Source: Aphis gossypii
Lineage: Eukaryota; Arthropoda; Insecta; Hemiptera; Aphididae
NCBI RefSeq assembly: GCF_020184175.1
Contig: NC_065531.1
Location: 11,057,213-11,121,212, forward strand
DNA: 64,000 nucleotides
Reading direction: 5' to 3'
Positions 9,658-20,349 of this stretch are shown here, one piece after another. The first letter of the stretch is position 1; every line of letters starts with the position of its first letter. A program made the translations under genes and the position numbers. The notes beneath the pieces were generated by a model that did not search any database, was not told the DNA's origin, and worked only from the letters and a program-made list of their open reading frames with translations.

Positions 9658-12179
9658 CTATAAGTACACTTGCATAGTGGCACAGAATTTTTCTGTACAC
9701 ACTGGGCATTCATTCATATCTGCCGCACATTTAACGCAGGCATATACATGTCTACAGGGTATAAACGCTTCTGCCATTTCTTCTTTATGACATACTTTGC
9801 ATGTCATTGGATCTAATTGTTCTTCTAAACACTGTGATGAACTGCATGGTAACTCTTCGAGATCTGTACCTTTTTTATCATCCATTGATAAGTATACTCT
9901 CATTGCCCTGGTGAAAGGTTGCCTACATACAGCACACTGTTCAAGTGTTACAGCGCATTGAATACAGGCAATCACATGACCGCAAGGGATAAACGCTACT
10001 TTCATTTCTTCTTTATAACAAATCTTGCATAGCATAGAATCTGGCATTGTATTAGGGTCTCGCTTTTGAGAAAGATGGAGAATTTCATCAGATGATATTT
10101 TAATTTGACTTATGTCAGAAATTTCTGACTGATCAAGTTTCCTATAACAAAAAATTTCATTTTATTTAATTTTTTAATGTATTGATTCATTAACAGATTA
10201 ATAATTTTATAAAACAGTGCTTGAAAAAAAAAATATAAAAACTTTCGTTTGGTGTATTCATGTTAAATTAATTATAGACATGCAATGAAACTATATTTCA
10301 TAGATTTTTTAAAATGATTAATAAATACAATTTGAGTGTATTGAAAACTAAGTAATTAACTACAAATACACGAAAAATATGAAATTCAAGGTAGAATACC
10401 TCCGTTTACGATCTTGACAGACAATGTGAATCCTGATTAAAAAAAAATAAAATAAAATGTAACTAATATCGTAATAATATTAAAGTTGTTATGAAATATA
10501 TTCATGAGCTTCAATGACTTAAAATAAACGATTAACTAGATTTAAATTTCTACTTGTCAAATTTAATGAATAAAAAGTTTTGAAGATTTATTGATATAAA
10601 AAAATGTTTTACTTAGTTAATAAACACATACCTTTTTGTCGAATTCACTTTCAGATTATTTTCAAAAAAGGTCATATCCTTATGTTCAGCAAAAAAGTTG
10701 AATAAGGTCTAAAAGTTAATATTAAGGTAAATTTCCAATTGCATCAAGGGTGATTAATAAAATTATTAAATTACCGGAATGTTGAGTTTAGAGGTTTCAG
10801 TACACATCTCACTATTTGCTTGCTCAACGAATTTTAAGCCTTTACTTAATAACACATAACTACAAGTACATGACCACTTGGCATGTTCTGTCCATGGATC
10901 ATCATCATCTTCCCAATCCTTAAGACCTTGACTGCAGTAGAAACATAACATCTGGTCATTTTGGCCATTACCTAAAAATATTAAAACAATATGAATATGA
11001 AAAATAAACTCGTATAATATAATATGTATTAACATTTTACCTATATAAAAAAATCCAGCTTCGCATAGAGTTTGAACATCTTGTTTCAACGGTATCATAC
11101 ATTTTTCAAATGATTTCAAGCGTGCTTCTAACAATGCATATTCTTTATGTGAAGGATTTTTCATTACTTGCAGAACACCCACAGCTTCTAAAATGTCTTG
11201 TGCTGTATTTGACAAAATATTAGACTTGACATCAGCAGGAGCAGAGCCAAATAGACCACACACATCATAACCAGCTAAAAAATACAATTGATATATTTAA
11301 TTATTTCAAGCAATGTGTAATAGTAGTGGGATAATATATTTTTATTATCTAACATAATCTGTATATTTATATCTTAAAAAAATGTTCATATCCTTAAACT
11401 TTTTTTTTATTATTATTAAAATAAAAACTAATCAATCACACAATTTTACTAACCACATTATTCTCATTTTTAAGTGTTTTATTAAGTTTTCTTCGTAAAA
11501 ATTGGTAAATTCTAAATAAGCCGTAAGTCTATAATTTATTCAGAGCTTGTTTACAGTAAAAATATTAAAATTCAATCCTAATCTAGCTTTTAACAATAAT
11601 GCAATTTTTAATTTAATTATTAGAAATTATTTTTTAATAATAATTCTTTCATTTTATGAACATTATTTGGTCATAGTTAATATGTTATAAACCACAAAAT
11701 ATTTAAATTCTGGGTCAGATAACAAAAATATTAAATTTAGTTATTTTATATTTACCTGAGGAATCATTAAAAAATGGACATTGTGGAGACTGACGTTTAT
11801 GTTCAACAGTTGGATCATCACCAGGTTGCCAATAATCAAATTCTTTAGAACAAAATAAACATCTAACACGATCTTGTATACCCAAATAATATAATCCAGC
11901 TTTGGCCATTTGGTTAGGTGTTATAAATTGTAATTTCCACACTCCATCAAATGTTTTCAAGCGATTTTCATATGTACTCAAATCCCAAGAAGGTGTTTCA
12001 TTAGACATTGACCTGGATATTGGCTCAAGTGAATTATCAGTAGATTCATTTGCAGGACTTGAAGTATTTAGAATGACTGGACACCCATTAGATATGTTAA
12101 TGACTTTATTATTAATTATTAGAATATTTCTAACTGTTACTGGGTTCGGTGCAGCTCTATGATTTGGAGATGGAGTCAT
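9658..12179 (-). CDS. Inhibitor of apoptosis protein with two BIR and two tandem RING domains (DIAP1-like)
   Basis: Six coding exons join in consistent phase: 12179-11756, 11274-11041, 10971-10775, 10708-10632, 10432-10400 and 10141-9658, giving 482 aa. BIR1 covers about residues 72-137 with ligands C107, C110, H127, C134. BIR2 covers about 185-265 with C229, C232, H249, C256. At the C-terminus are two complete RING fingers, at 360-394 (C360, C363, C375, H377, C381, C384, C391, C394) and 436-470 with the same spacing, identical at about 26 of 47 positions. IAPs bind caspases through BIRs and ubiquitinate them through a single RING; the second RING is unexpected. Both RINGs are in one continuous exon, so splicing error is not the explanation. 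No UBA domain is seen. ATG at 12179 directly follows a TTTTCAG acceptor, so a non-coding leader exon must lie upstream. The residue ranges assume all six exons are used. Confidence 0.9.
10400..10432 (-). other. 33-nt in-frame microexon of the dual-RING IAP gene
   Basis: On the minus strand TTAATCAG precedes and GTATTC follows a 33-base segment. It keeps phase with its neighbours (entered after AG, left after AG), so it can be used or skipped without a frameshift. It encodes IHIVCQDRKR between two split Arg codons. Inclusion gives a basic QDRKRRKL run; skipping gives STKRKLD. The acceptor tract is fair, the donor weak. Inferred from sequence only. Confidence 0.55.
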
Positions 12180-12763
12180 CTGAAAAGTAAATAAACATAA
12201 ATTAATCTAAAATTCAAAAATAAAGTATGTACTTCATTAAAAATACATAATTATTGTAATATTTAGGAACTTAACATACATAAAACAACTAAATATTAGA
12301 ATTACCTAATAATCAAATAATTCATGAAAAAAATGGGTAATACAGTGTTTCAGGAAATTAATAGTTATATATAACTAAGTTAGGTAGTATATTATGCCAG
12401 TAGGCTAAGTATTTTATGAGACCAAATTTCATTTTTTTTTTTTTTATTAATGTGATACAAAAAATAAAAACTAGGCTAGTAAATCACAAGATTATTTTAA
12501 AAACACTAATTTACACAACTCTGATATAATGATTAAAAAATTATGAAAATTTCAAACTTAGAGTAATAGGACAAATAGGAAAGAATATTGCCTACCTAGA
12601 TTTTTTTAATTAATAATTCAATAATTCACCAGTTAAAACTTAAAATATGTACCTACTTATATTTATAACTAATAAACATTTGTGTCTAATATTAAATGAA
12701 TCAACATCAACATTTTCCCTTTCAGTTAAAATTAATAGCCTGGTTGCTTGCCAAATGAAAATA
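12180..12763. other. Upstream intron/leader region of the IAP gene, no coding signal
   Basis: Starts at the TTTTCAG acceptor preceding the IAP start codon and is AT-rich throughout. The leader exon was not located. Confidence 0.35.
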
Positions 12764-13359
12764 CAGTCGACTATCGTTAACTCGAACCTTGATAATTTGA
12801 AATTCTCGATATCTCGAATAATAATTATTCCCCTTCAAATAACAATAACACTTAATGTTTAAATAATCTTGTTAACTTGAAAATTAATTTGACAAATTTA
12901 GTACTAAAAATAGTTTATTAAGGCGATTATGTTTCATTTATAACTTTTTTAGTAAAGCCTGACCATTAGTCAACTAAATATTTGTAACTTAAGCCTTGGT
13001 AACTTCATATAGGTAACAGATTTCAGTTTAGTTTTATGTCATCTGTTTGTTTAATCATTTATTGTGTGTGTAACAGTGTAAATTGTAAATACAGTGGTTA
13101 TTATGGCTCAAAAAGAAAATTAACAACATTATCACTTGCAGAAAAATAAACTATCTTAAAATTATCGAAAAAGACGAAAAAAGAAAAAACCTAAAATAGC
13201 CAAAGATTTAGTAATTCCAACAAGTACATTGTCTACAATAATTAAAAAAATAAAGATATTATTTAAAAAATCTATAATTTAAAATTAATAAATTAAATTT
13301 TTAACTTTATTTAAACACGGCAACTTGAAAAAAAATGAAGAGTTATCGAGAGTCAACTG
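12764..13359 (+). mobile_element. Decayed pogo/Tigger transposon with broken transposase N-terminus
   Basis: The left end CAGTCGACTATCGTTAA follows a TA at 12762-12763; the complement of the right end is CAGTTGACTCTCGATAA. Inside, from about 13103, frames broken by stops and a shift read KRKLTTLSLAEK and then KIAKDLVIPTSTLSTIIKK. This is the CENP-B/pogo-type helix-turn-helix DNA-binding region at a transposase N-terminus. The catalytic DDE part is absent, so the copy is an internally deleted fossil of about 596 bp. Confidence 0.75.
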
Positions 13360-14700
13360 AATAAATATTGATTAACCCAATAATAACGAAAAGTGGTTAT
13401 TATAATATTGTATGAAAAACATATAGATATACATGAGATTTGTAATTATTTCTTAAGATAAAAATTTAAGTTATAAATATTTTATAAAAAATTGATTGAC
13501 TTTTCCTTAGAGAATCACTAACATTTATGTCACAAAAACATTGAAACTATTTTAGAGGAAAAAAATGGGAATAATAATGTTTGGTTAAGATAAAGCTAAG
13601 GGAAAAATTAAAATGAATTATAGTGAAATAGTTAAATTGTATACAGTTTATAAGTAAAATACTCGGTAAAATAATATAAGTATGGTCATTGATTTTATAA
13701 TAACTCGTTAACAATGGTCAAAGTGTATCTAGTACATTATACAATTTAATTAAAATCAGGAACTAATTTTAGGTAGGTATTTATAAAAGTACACATTTTT
13801 TTAAAGTAATAGTAGTACCTAGTGTTTTTTTATCAACTAAAAAATAATACAATTCAATTTTTATAGGTAAATTATAAAAAATAAAAATTGTAGGTACAAA
13901 TACAAAAAATTTACAGACACCTACTTTTAAAATAAACAATGCAGTATTAAAGAATGAATTTAAATTATTTTACTAAACAAAGACTGTTTGCACTTTTAAT
14001 GACATGGCCAACTCATTAAAAATTAATATGAATGAAAACTAGTAGGTATAATTTATTGTAGACATATTAAATAATTGCTATTTTATTATGAGATACATGA
14101 TAGTAACAGTACTATTATAATATGTCAGTTTCAATATTCAGTGGGTAGGAATGCTTAATTTGTTTGTAACTAAAATATGATGCTTTATTTAGTTACTTTA
14201 TATTTATAATGTAAAAAGACCTTCAGTGCATATTGTTGATATTAACTATCACGATTCACGACCAATAGTAGTAGCACAATAACAACAAAAAGGAAACGAT
14301 TCACTGGTCACAGCTGATATCATTAATCAATAGTTTATTTTTTCATAAATGCCTGAACTGACAAAACAAGTTTTATGCGTTTGTCGCCTAAAACCAATTA
14401 GCCTAATCAAGTCCAAACGCACGGAAACACACCCAATCTCATAATAGTTATATTGATTTATAAGACAAAGAAATCGTGCCGACCACAAACAGGCCCGTCA
14501 ATCGTGTCAAGACGATAAACGATCAACATTCGACAATGAACGATTGAAGACGCGAGAATGCGAGATCAGAAACGAACCTAAACCACTATCCGGGTACAAT
14601 CGATCGTTAAAACCCTTGTACACAAATATTTTAACAACATCGATATCATACAATATTATGTATAATGTATGAATTAATAATACAAGATAAATTCATGACT
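13360..14700. other. AT-rich spacer becoming CpG-richer towards 14.5 kb
   Basis: No gene recognised. From about 14340 the base composition shifts, with scattered CpG, leading into the GC-rich island. Confidence 0.4.
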
Positions 14701-14712
14701 ATTCTAAGGTGG

Positions 14713-14740
14713 ACCGGAAACGTAAACATCCGTTTCCGGT
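14713..14740. promoter_or_regulatory. Perfect 10-bp inverted repeat with paired ETS-type cores
   Basis: ACCGGAAACG (14713-14722), 8-base spacer, CGTTTCCGGT (14731-14740). Each arm carries the CCGGAA core recognised by ETS-family factors (established for the family), facing inward at the edge of a GC-rich island. It may be a dimeric factor site or a hairpin; function is inferred. Confidence 0.4.
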
Positions 14741-14779
14741 GTTAACACGGTGTGTGTCGCATCGAAAACCATGAACGCG

Positions 14780-15900
14780 TAATGATTAGAAAAAATCGGT
14801 AGTATACGGGCTACATGAAATGTCTACCCTTCCACCCACACCCTGCCCACGCGATAACCCGATCAGACACAGTCGCCGCCCGCGAGTTTGGAGGCCCCCG
14901 CCGGGTGTGTTGGAGAAGGTTACGTTGGACGAGGTGGCGGCGGAGACAACGTCCACATCACCATACGAGTGATACCAGATGGAACGCCTTTTACGGCGGC
15001 GGCGACGGTGGCCACGCAATAACCTTCACAAAAACTATTTATTATGATTGCGCAAATAGATATCAGCCGTTCTACGCGCACCCAAACGACGGCGAAACAA
15101 ATAACAAGCACCGGTGCGATCGATGGCACCCCCAAAAGACAAAACGGTGAAAAAAAAATGGAAACCCATTGCATAAACAGAAGAGAAATAAATAAAATAG
15201 ATCACTCTACCTTGTGTGCTGCGTTAATCCAAAGTATTAGCCGGCGTTATGGCGTCGGACGAAAATATAGTGTTGAAGTTAGACGTGTGGCGACGAACGA
15301 CGGGAAATCCGAACGAATGTCGACGGCGTCCCTTAGACAAGTCTTTTTCACAGATTTCGAAACTTTAGAATACCTCACAGCGCCGGAACGATGGCGGATA
15401 ACGTTTTTTGCATTATTCACAGCTGTTAAGTTTTTCACAGATATGTCGCTCGATACGAGTGACAATAACAACAACACCGACGGCGACGTCGGAGTGTCGG
15501 GAAGCGGGTGGGAAAAACTGGGAACGGAACTACAACGGGAGGGACATCGTAAACACACGGAGCTCAACGGTGACGGTGAGAAGTGGCTTACGCGATTTCA
15601 GCCGTACTGAAACAACGTTTAACGATCAACCGACGAACGGCGAGCCGAGAACCTTCGCCGCGCTGCCGTCGCAGTCGTGCCAGACCCCTCTACAATCGTC
15701 TGTCGACGAATAGGGAGCCAGAGAGCACGCGTCGGTCGATACATAAAACCATTAAAACCACGTCGAAAATAATAAAACGTTTTCATTTCGGTTTTTGGGT
15801 ATACTGCCTTTGCCCTTTGTACACGTTTTTGAAAATAGTAACAACAAACAATATCCGTTTCAATGGCCTCGCTAGAATGACGAATGATAAATAATAATAT
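14780..15900. promoter_or_regulatory. GC/CpG-rich island, probable promoter or first exon of an unidentified transcript
   Basis: In an otherwise AT-dominated window this kilobase is CpG-rich, with open frames on both strands. The longest is 188 codons (plus, 15044-15610). A 37-codon frame at 15250 (MASDENIVLKLDVWRRTTGN and on) and a frame starting MSLDTSDNNNNTDGDVGVSG at 15442 also lie here. None matches a family I recognise, and frames open on both strands are expected from GC-rich DNA in which stops are rare. It may serve the dual-RING IAP gene (minus) or the candidate plus-strand exons at 17.9-20.3 kb. Confidence 0.45.
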
Positions 15901-15939
15901 TGTAACAACGTATCGTAGTTGCATTTCAATATAATATTA

Positions 15940-17865
15940 TTATTTTTTTTTTTTTTATCGCGAGCTCAGGATATCAACAACATAATAATACAATATAACT
16001 AATTATAAAAAAGACAGTTCGTCGTCCACGTCCCTAAAATTCGCTAGCCCTTTTTACCGGCATTTCGTATTATAATCCTCCACAGTTTCCTTGTTCTCGT
16101 CTGTAATTTCCAATTTTGAAAACGGCCGTATTAATTTTCCTCAATATTTTTGTGTACTTCATACTTGTTTATTATAATATATTTTACGGTGTAAATACCA
16201 CCGCTAAGACGTGGTATTGCATGCAATAGATTTCCATACAAAAAACAACAGAATGATAAAAGCACGTGTTTATTGTCCCGATAAACACGAAATGTGTTTA
16301 TGACAATTCTTTATTTAAATCAAGATATAGCTGCAGTAAGCACTCGAATAAACCACAGATAAACATAATAGAGTAAAAACATAAGTTCATAACATATATT
16401 ATTGTATGATAATTTTTAATTATTACTTATATATTATATTTTGTTATAAATAAAATAATTTCGAATAATGTATATAGATTACTACTAAATGGCAAACAGC
16501 CATTCAATACAAAACATTCGAATTATTTTACAAAATGTATAATATTAAAGTGTTTTACCTTGAGATAATAGGATACCAACTTTAGCTACCTCGTTTATAT
16601 TTTACTCGTACGGAGTAAAATGCTATATCGATCTCTTGAAATGTATGTTAAATGCAATTCTTGATTGTATACCGTCAATATCAGATTTAATGAAAATGTA
16701 TTAAAACAATTTTATTCCTTAACAATACAATACATTATGTTCAATCGGTCGCCACTCGAAAACTAACCACTTATTTGAATCTGTTGGAATTTAATTAGTT
16801 GAATGTTTATTAAATATTAATTAAATACTGATAGTCTTGTTTATTTCCTAAATCATAATAAAACATTCAATTGAAAAAATATGTTATCTTCAAAGTTATT
16901 CCAAAGGTTATTTCGAACTCATGACTCATATCAAAAAAAAAAATACTCGTAATCAAACATATTCATTCACTCCATTCTCATTGTGTGTTATAATAATATA
17001 TTAGTTTTAAAGAAGAAAATATAGTCTCAGTTCCAGAGCCATAAGTCGATTCAATACTCATTGATTTATTCAATGGACTGGTAAATGTAATATTATGTAT
17101 AGCTTATACAAAATAATAAAATATAATATTACCCAAAAGTATAAATATTCAATAAATTTCGTCAACTCCAGAACTCCAACCTCCCCTCCTACCACGCATA
17201 GTAAATTGAAAAATCCGATATCAAACATACACATTTTTAAAATGTTATGTCACTGATTACATTTTTTTTTTATTTTCTACAATTCTACATTCTATACAAT
17301 GTAAGCCCCTGATAAGACTTAAGCGTGTGACATAATTTGGTTGAAGCTTCTGATGAAGACACTAAATATTGAAGTAGAACCACATTGCAAATTACAATCA
17401 ACATTCAGCATAATATTCTGTAAATATGCTGTCCATCTTTAGTGGTACCCTTAACAGTCAACAAATAGTTGACACGTAAACAATAACGTAACATATTATT
17501 ATAATATCATATTCCAGTATATTACGTAATGTGTACAATAAATTGCCATTTGCCAACTACGTAATTACTAATTATTACACAGCTGATAATTATTCAGTAT
17601 TTCTATACAATACCAATTATTATTCTAAGTATTCAAAGTAGTTTCTAGTGTTATTACACTATTAACACAGAAGACTCGAATGCTTTATGAATATATTATT
17701 ATATTTTTCGAAAACAAAAATATACGGAATAGACACGTCTAAATATTAATATTATTTTAGTGATTTGAAAATCAGCGTAGCCCAGGCAGTACGAAGTAGA
17801 TAAACCTAGAATAGTGTAATGTTATGAAAGCTTAATAGTATATTATTACTATATAGGCTCTCCAG
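15940..17865. other. Non-coding AT-rich stretch with two small hairpins
   Basis: No gene seen. Short inverted repeats are GTGTTTAT/ATAAACAC near 16266-16288 and ATTTTACTC (16599-16607) / GAGTAAAAT (16613-16621) around GTACG. It could be an intron. Confidence 0.35.
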
Positions 17866-17940
17866 CGAGAGGTTACGGCAACGAGACGACCTACCACGTA
17901 GTCCCGCCGGCCGCCGGCCGACACCGTCAGCTGGAACACG
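17866..17940 (+). CDS. Candidate internal coding exon of an unidentified gene
   Basis: A 75-base GC-rich block in AT-rich DNA is bounded by a good acceptor (GGCTCTCCAG) and a GTAGGG donor. In one frame it reads RGYGNETTYHVVPPAAGRHR then QLEH, with G or C at most third codon positions, and enters and leaves in phase 1, so it is a frame-neutral exon. The other two plus frames are a stop-containing one and an Arg/Pro-rich one. I cannot assign a family. Neighbouring exons in matching phase were not found. Confidence 0.4.
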
Positions 17941-18838
17941 GTAGGGGAAAAAACTAAAAATCCATTCAGTAATTCTACATTATTCATTGTACGAAACACA
18001 GTGTTGCCACGTTCTGTTTTCCGCTAGCAAACTTTGTGCTATTTAATCCGTACGCGTAATGTTACACGAGTACGTACGGTAGGAGCGATACGGAGCCTTG
18101 AACATCGATGGTTAAACGTGGGAAAACACAAAATTATTTACGTATAATATTGAGCCATTGGGCTCATTAATAATTAATGATCCAATGTTGTTTACAAAAA
18201 GTCAAAAACACAATATACAAAACAATTCAACTATTTTTAAATTCAAGTACCATTGGCACGGTGGTCTGTTTAAAATAAAACCAACAGTTTTATAAAAACC
18301 ACATTTATGTGGCCTATATAGATAACTAATACATACAAAACTATGAAATCGAAAAGGCATTGAGTTGTTCGATAAAATTATCCTGCGAGCCGCATATGTA
18401 CTGTTAATATCCACTTAAACTTAAATAGGCAATCATACATGGAAACAACTACATGTTTAAATACAATTCAAAATTAATTAAAACTTTCTATCGCTATAAT
18501 GGTAATTGTAGTTACTTATTCACCACTATAATAGTGTATTGCCCGTATTTGAATTCATAATACCTTATGTGTTTAGTTTTGATGTTTTTATAAATCATTA
18601 GAATTTCAATGCGAAGAAATAATACATAGTTTACTGCTCGTATTATTTTCATTCACTTTACACCTCGCTATACACCATTGATAAACTTGAAATAAAATGA
18701 AAATGAAAAATGTGAATGTATATTTTTAACAGCAAAACAATTATATTTTATCATATTATATTTCTAATAGACGGCTGACCACAAGATACGATTACACTAA
18801 AGTCGGTTTAATAATTGGTAATTATTTGGTTTAGAGAA

Positions 18839-19033
18839 ATGGAATCTGAAGAGTACAGCGTTAACGTGTTCAAGTGTACAACGTCATTCATAAATGGACA
18901 ACGGGCTGTAGCTAAAACGTATATTTTACAGAAAATCCAAAAGGATAGAATCAAATTTGCATCGTTCACGATTCAGTGTTTCAATAGTGTTGGACGAGAT
19001 GAGCTTGCGCTGATTTATCAATTCGAAAAATGA
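18839..19033 (+). CDS. Candidate small ORF or terminal exon, unknown
   Basis: The frame runs 64 codons from MESEEYSVNVFKCTTSFING to a TGA at 19031-19033. A possible acceptor (ATTTGGTTTAG) sits just before the ATG. Composition is more balanced than the surroundings, with mixed hydrophobic and charged residues, but I recognise no domain. It could be an exon of a gene shared with 17866-17940 and 20139-20273, or chance. Confidence 0.22.
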   Translation: MESEEYSVNVFKCTTSFINGQRAVAKTYILQKIQKDRIKFASFTIQCFNSVGRDELALIYQFEK

Positions 19034-20138
19034 GCTTTTTCCAGATTTAAATGAATCATGAGAAAACAAAAAAAAAAAGAGACACTGCCAATTCCATTAA
19101 AAATTAAAAAGAAAGCGATTATCGGGTAACCGGAATCGGTGTAAGAGTCATTCTGTCGTTGACCTGCTCCAACCTATATGTAGGAGCGAACGTATGAGCT
19201 AAAAAGAGACTGCATAGAAGTAATAGTAATAGGCAGGAATCGAGAGGTAGTCGTGTAAAAATACGTTTTGCGGTGTTGCGGAGAGAAAGTGCGCGGCCGA
19301 CGACCGAGTTTATCTAACTCTACTCTATACTATTATTATTTTTGTTATTATTTTTATTATTGTTGTTGTTATTACTTATTGTAGTCCTCGTACAACTACA
19401 CTTGTTTAGGAACACGCAAACTCGTACTTAAAGTGAATATACACTATGATACCATGGGTACTCACAAAAACATAATAATGGTACGAGTAAATCAGTCATA
19501 CCATTGACTATAAATACTTGAAATATTGAAGTATATTGATACATAATACTCAATACATTTCTAATTAATGTAATCAAGCACAATAAATTTGACTGTAATA
19601 TCGGCCTATATAGTACTTTAATTTTATAGTAGTTGTGCATTGTGTATAATATATTACTATATTAGTATATGATTATACATTATTATAAATATTACTCAAG
19701 AACAGTACATTCGAATTTAGAAAATCTGAATTTCTAAATACATTATTCATACTTATTTATCTAGAATTGAACATTAGAACGTGTAACGGGCTGCTGGAAC
19801 GCCGGGAAGTGGAAATAAACCTGAACGAAATCTCATTGACCGTAAAACCGTTTAGTATATTAAACTACCATAGTTTCTAGGCAGAGTTCTTCGGTGCTGA
19901 TGAATACTTAATATCAAGAGAAGAAAAACGCCGAAAACCGTAATAATAATAAAAATAAAGCAGCTGGTGTCTCGTCGTCTCGTGAGCTACGCGCGACATG
20001 CTCCGATGTCTTCATAGCCTCCCATAGGTACTATTATACATTACAATATGATGATAATAATAATTATTATTATTATTAATATTATATTATACAATGTGCA
20101 TGTGCAATGGATGGGGGAGATGTGTACTTGCACAACAG
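19034..20138. other. Non-coding stretch with a small CpG-rich patch
   Basis: CpG-rich patches near 19240-19310 and 19960-20000 are separated by AT-rich and (ATT)n-like sequence. No gene recognised. Confidence 0.3.
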
Positions 20139-20273
20139 AAACGTCTAGATGAAGCAGTTGTTCGGGTGAAAACCATCTGCTCCGGTGGCGCACGTCCGCC
20201 GGGGAACGTGCCGGCGACGTTGCCGCCCGACGATATGGGACCGAAACCGGTCAGTCTATTGACGCGGCGGTGA
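20139..20273 (+). CDS. Candidate terminal coding exon, unknown protein
   Basis: After CACAACAG the plus strand reads KRLDEAVVRVKTICSGGARP, then a Pro-rich tail ending PKPVSLLTRR and TGA at 20271. The 44 codons are GC-rich at third positions. The acceptor has a poor pyrimidine tract, and the minus strand is also open (a 72-codon frame from 20305), so strand is uncertain. No family recognised. Confidence 0.3.
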   Translation, partial: KRLDEAVVRVKTICSGGARPPGNVPATLPPDDMGPKPVSLLTRR

Positions 20274-20349
20274 AACGGCAACGTCGCGCTCAGCGCCAGT
20301 CGCATTCCACAGAATTTTCGACGGTCGGATTATCGGCCGTCGACGGTTT

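Noticed and set aside
10766..11287. The 173-codon minus frame as an independent gene
   Set aside because: It spans BIR2 across an unspliced intron; the two parts are exons of the dual-RING IAP.
11902..12162. 86-codon plus-strand frame
   Set aside because: Antisense shadow of IAP exon 1 with BIR1.
15044..15610. 188-codon plus-strand frame
   Set aside because: Lies in a GC-rich island where stops are rare and frames are open on both strands. No domain, compositionally random, and two large frames overlap it antisense. Kept only as part of the island.
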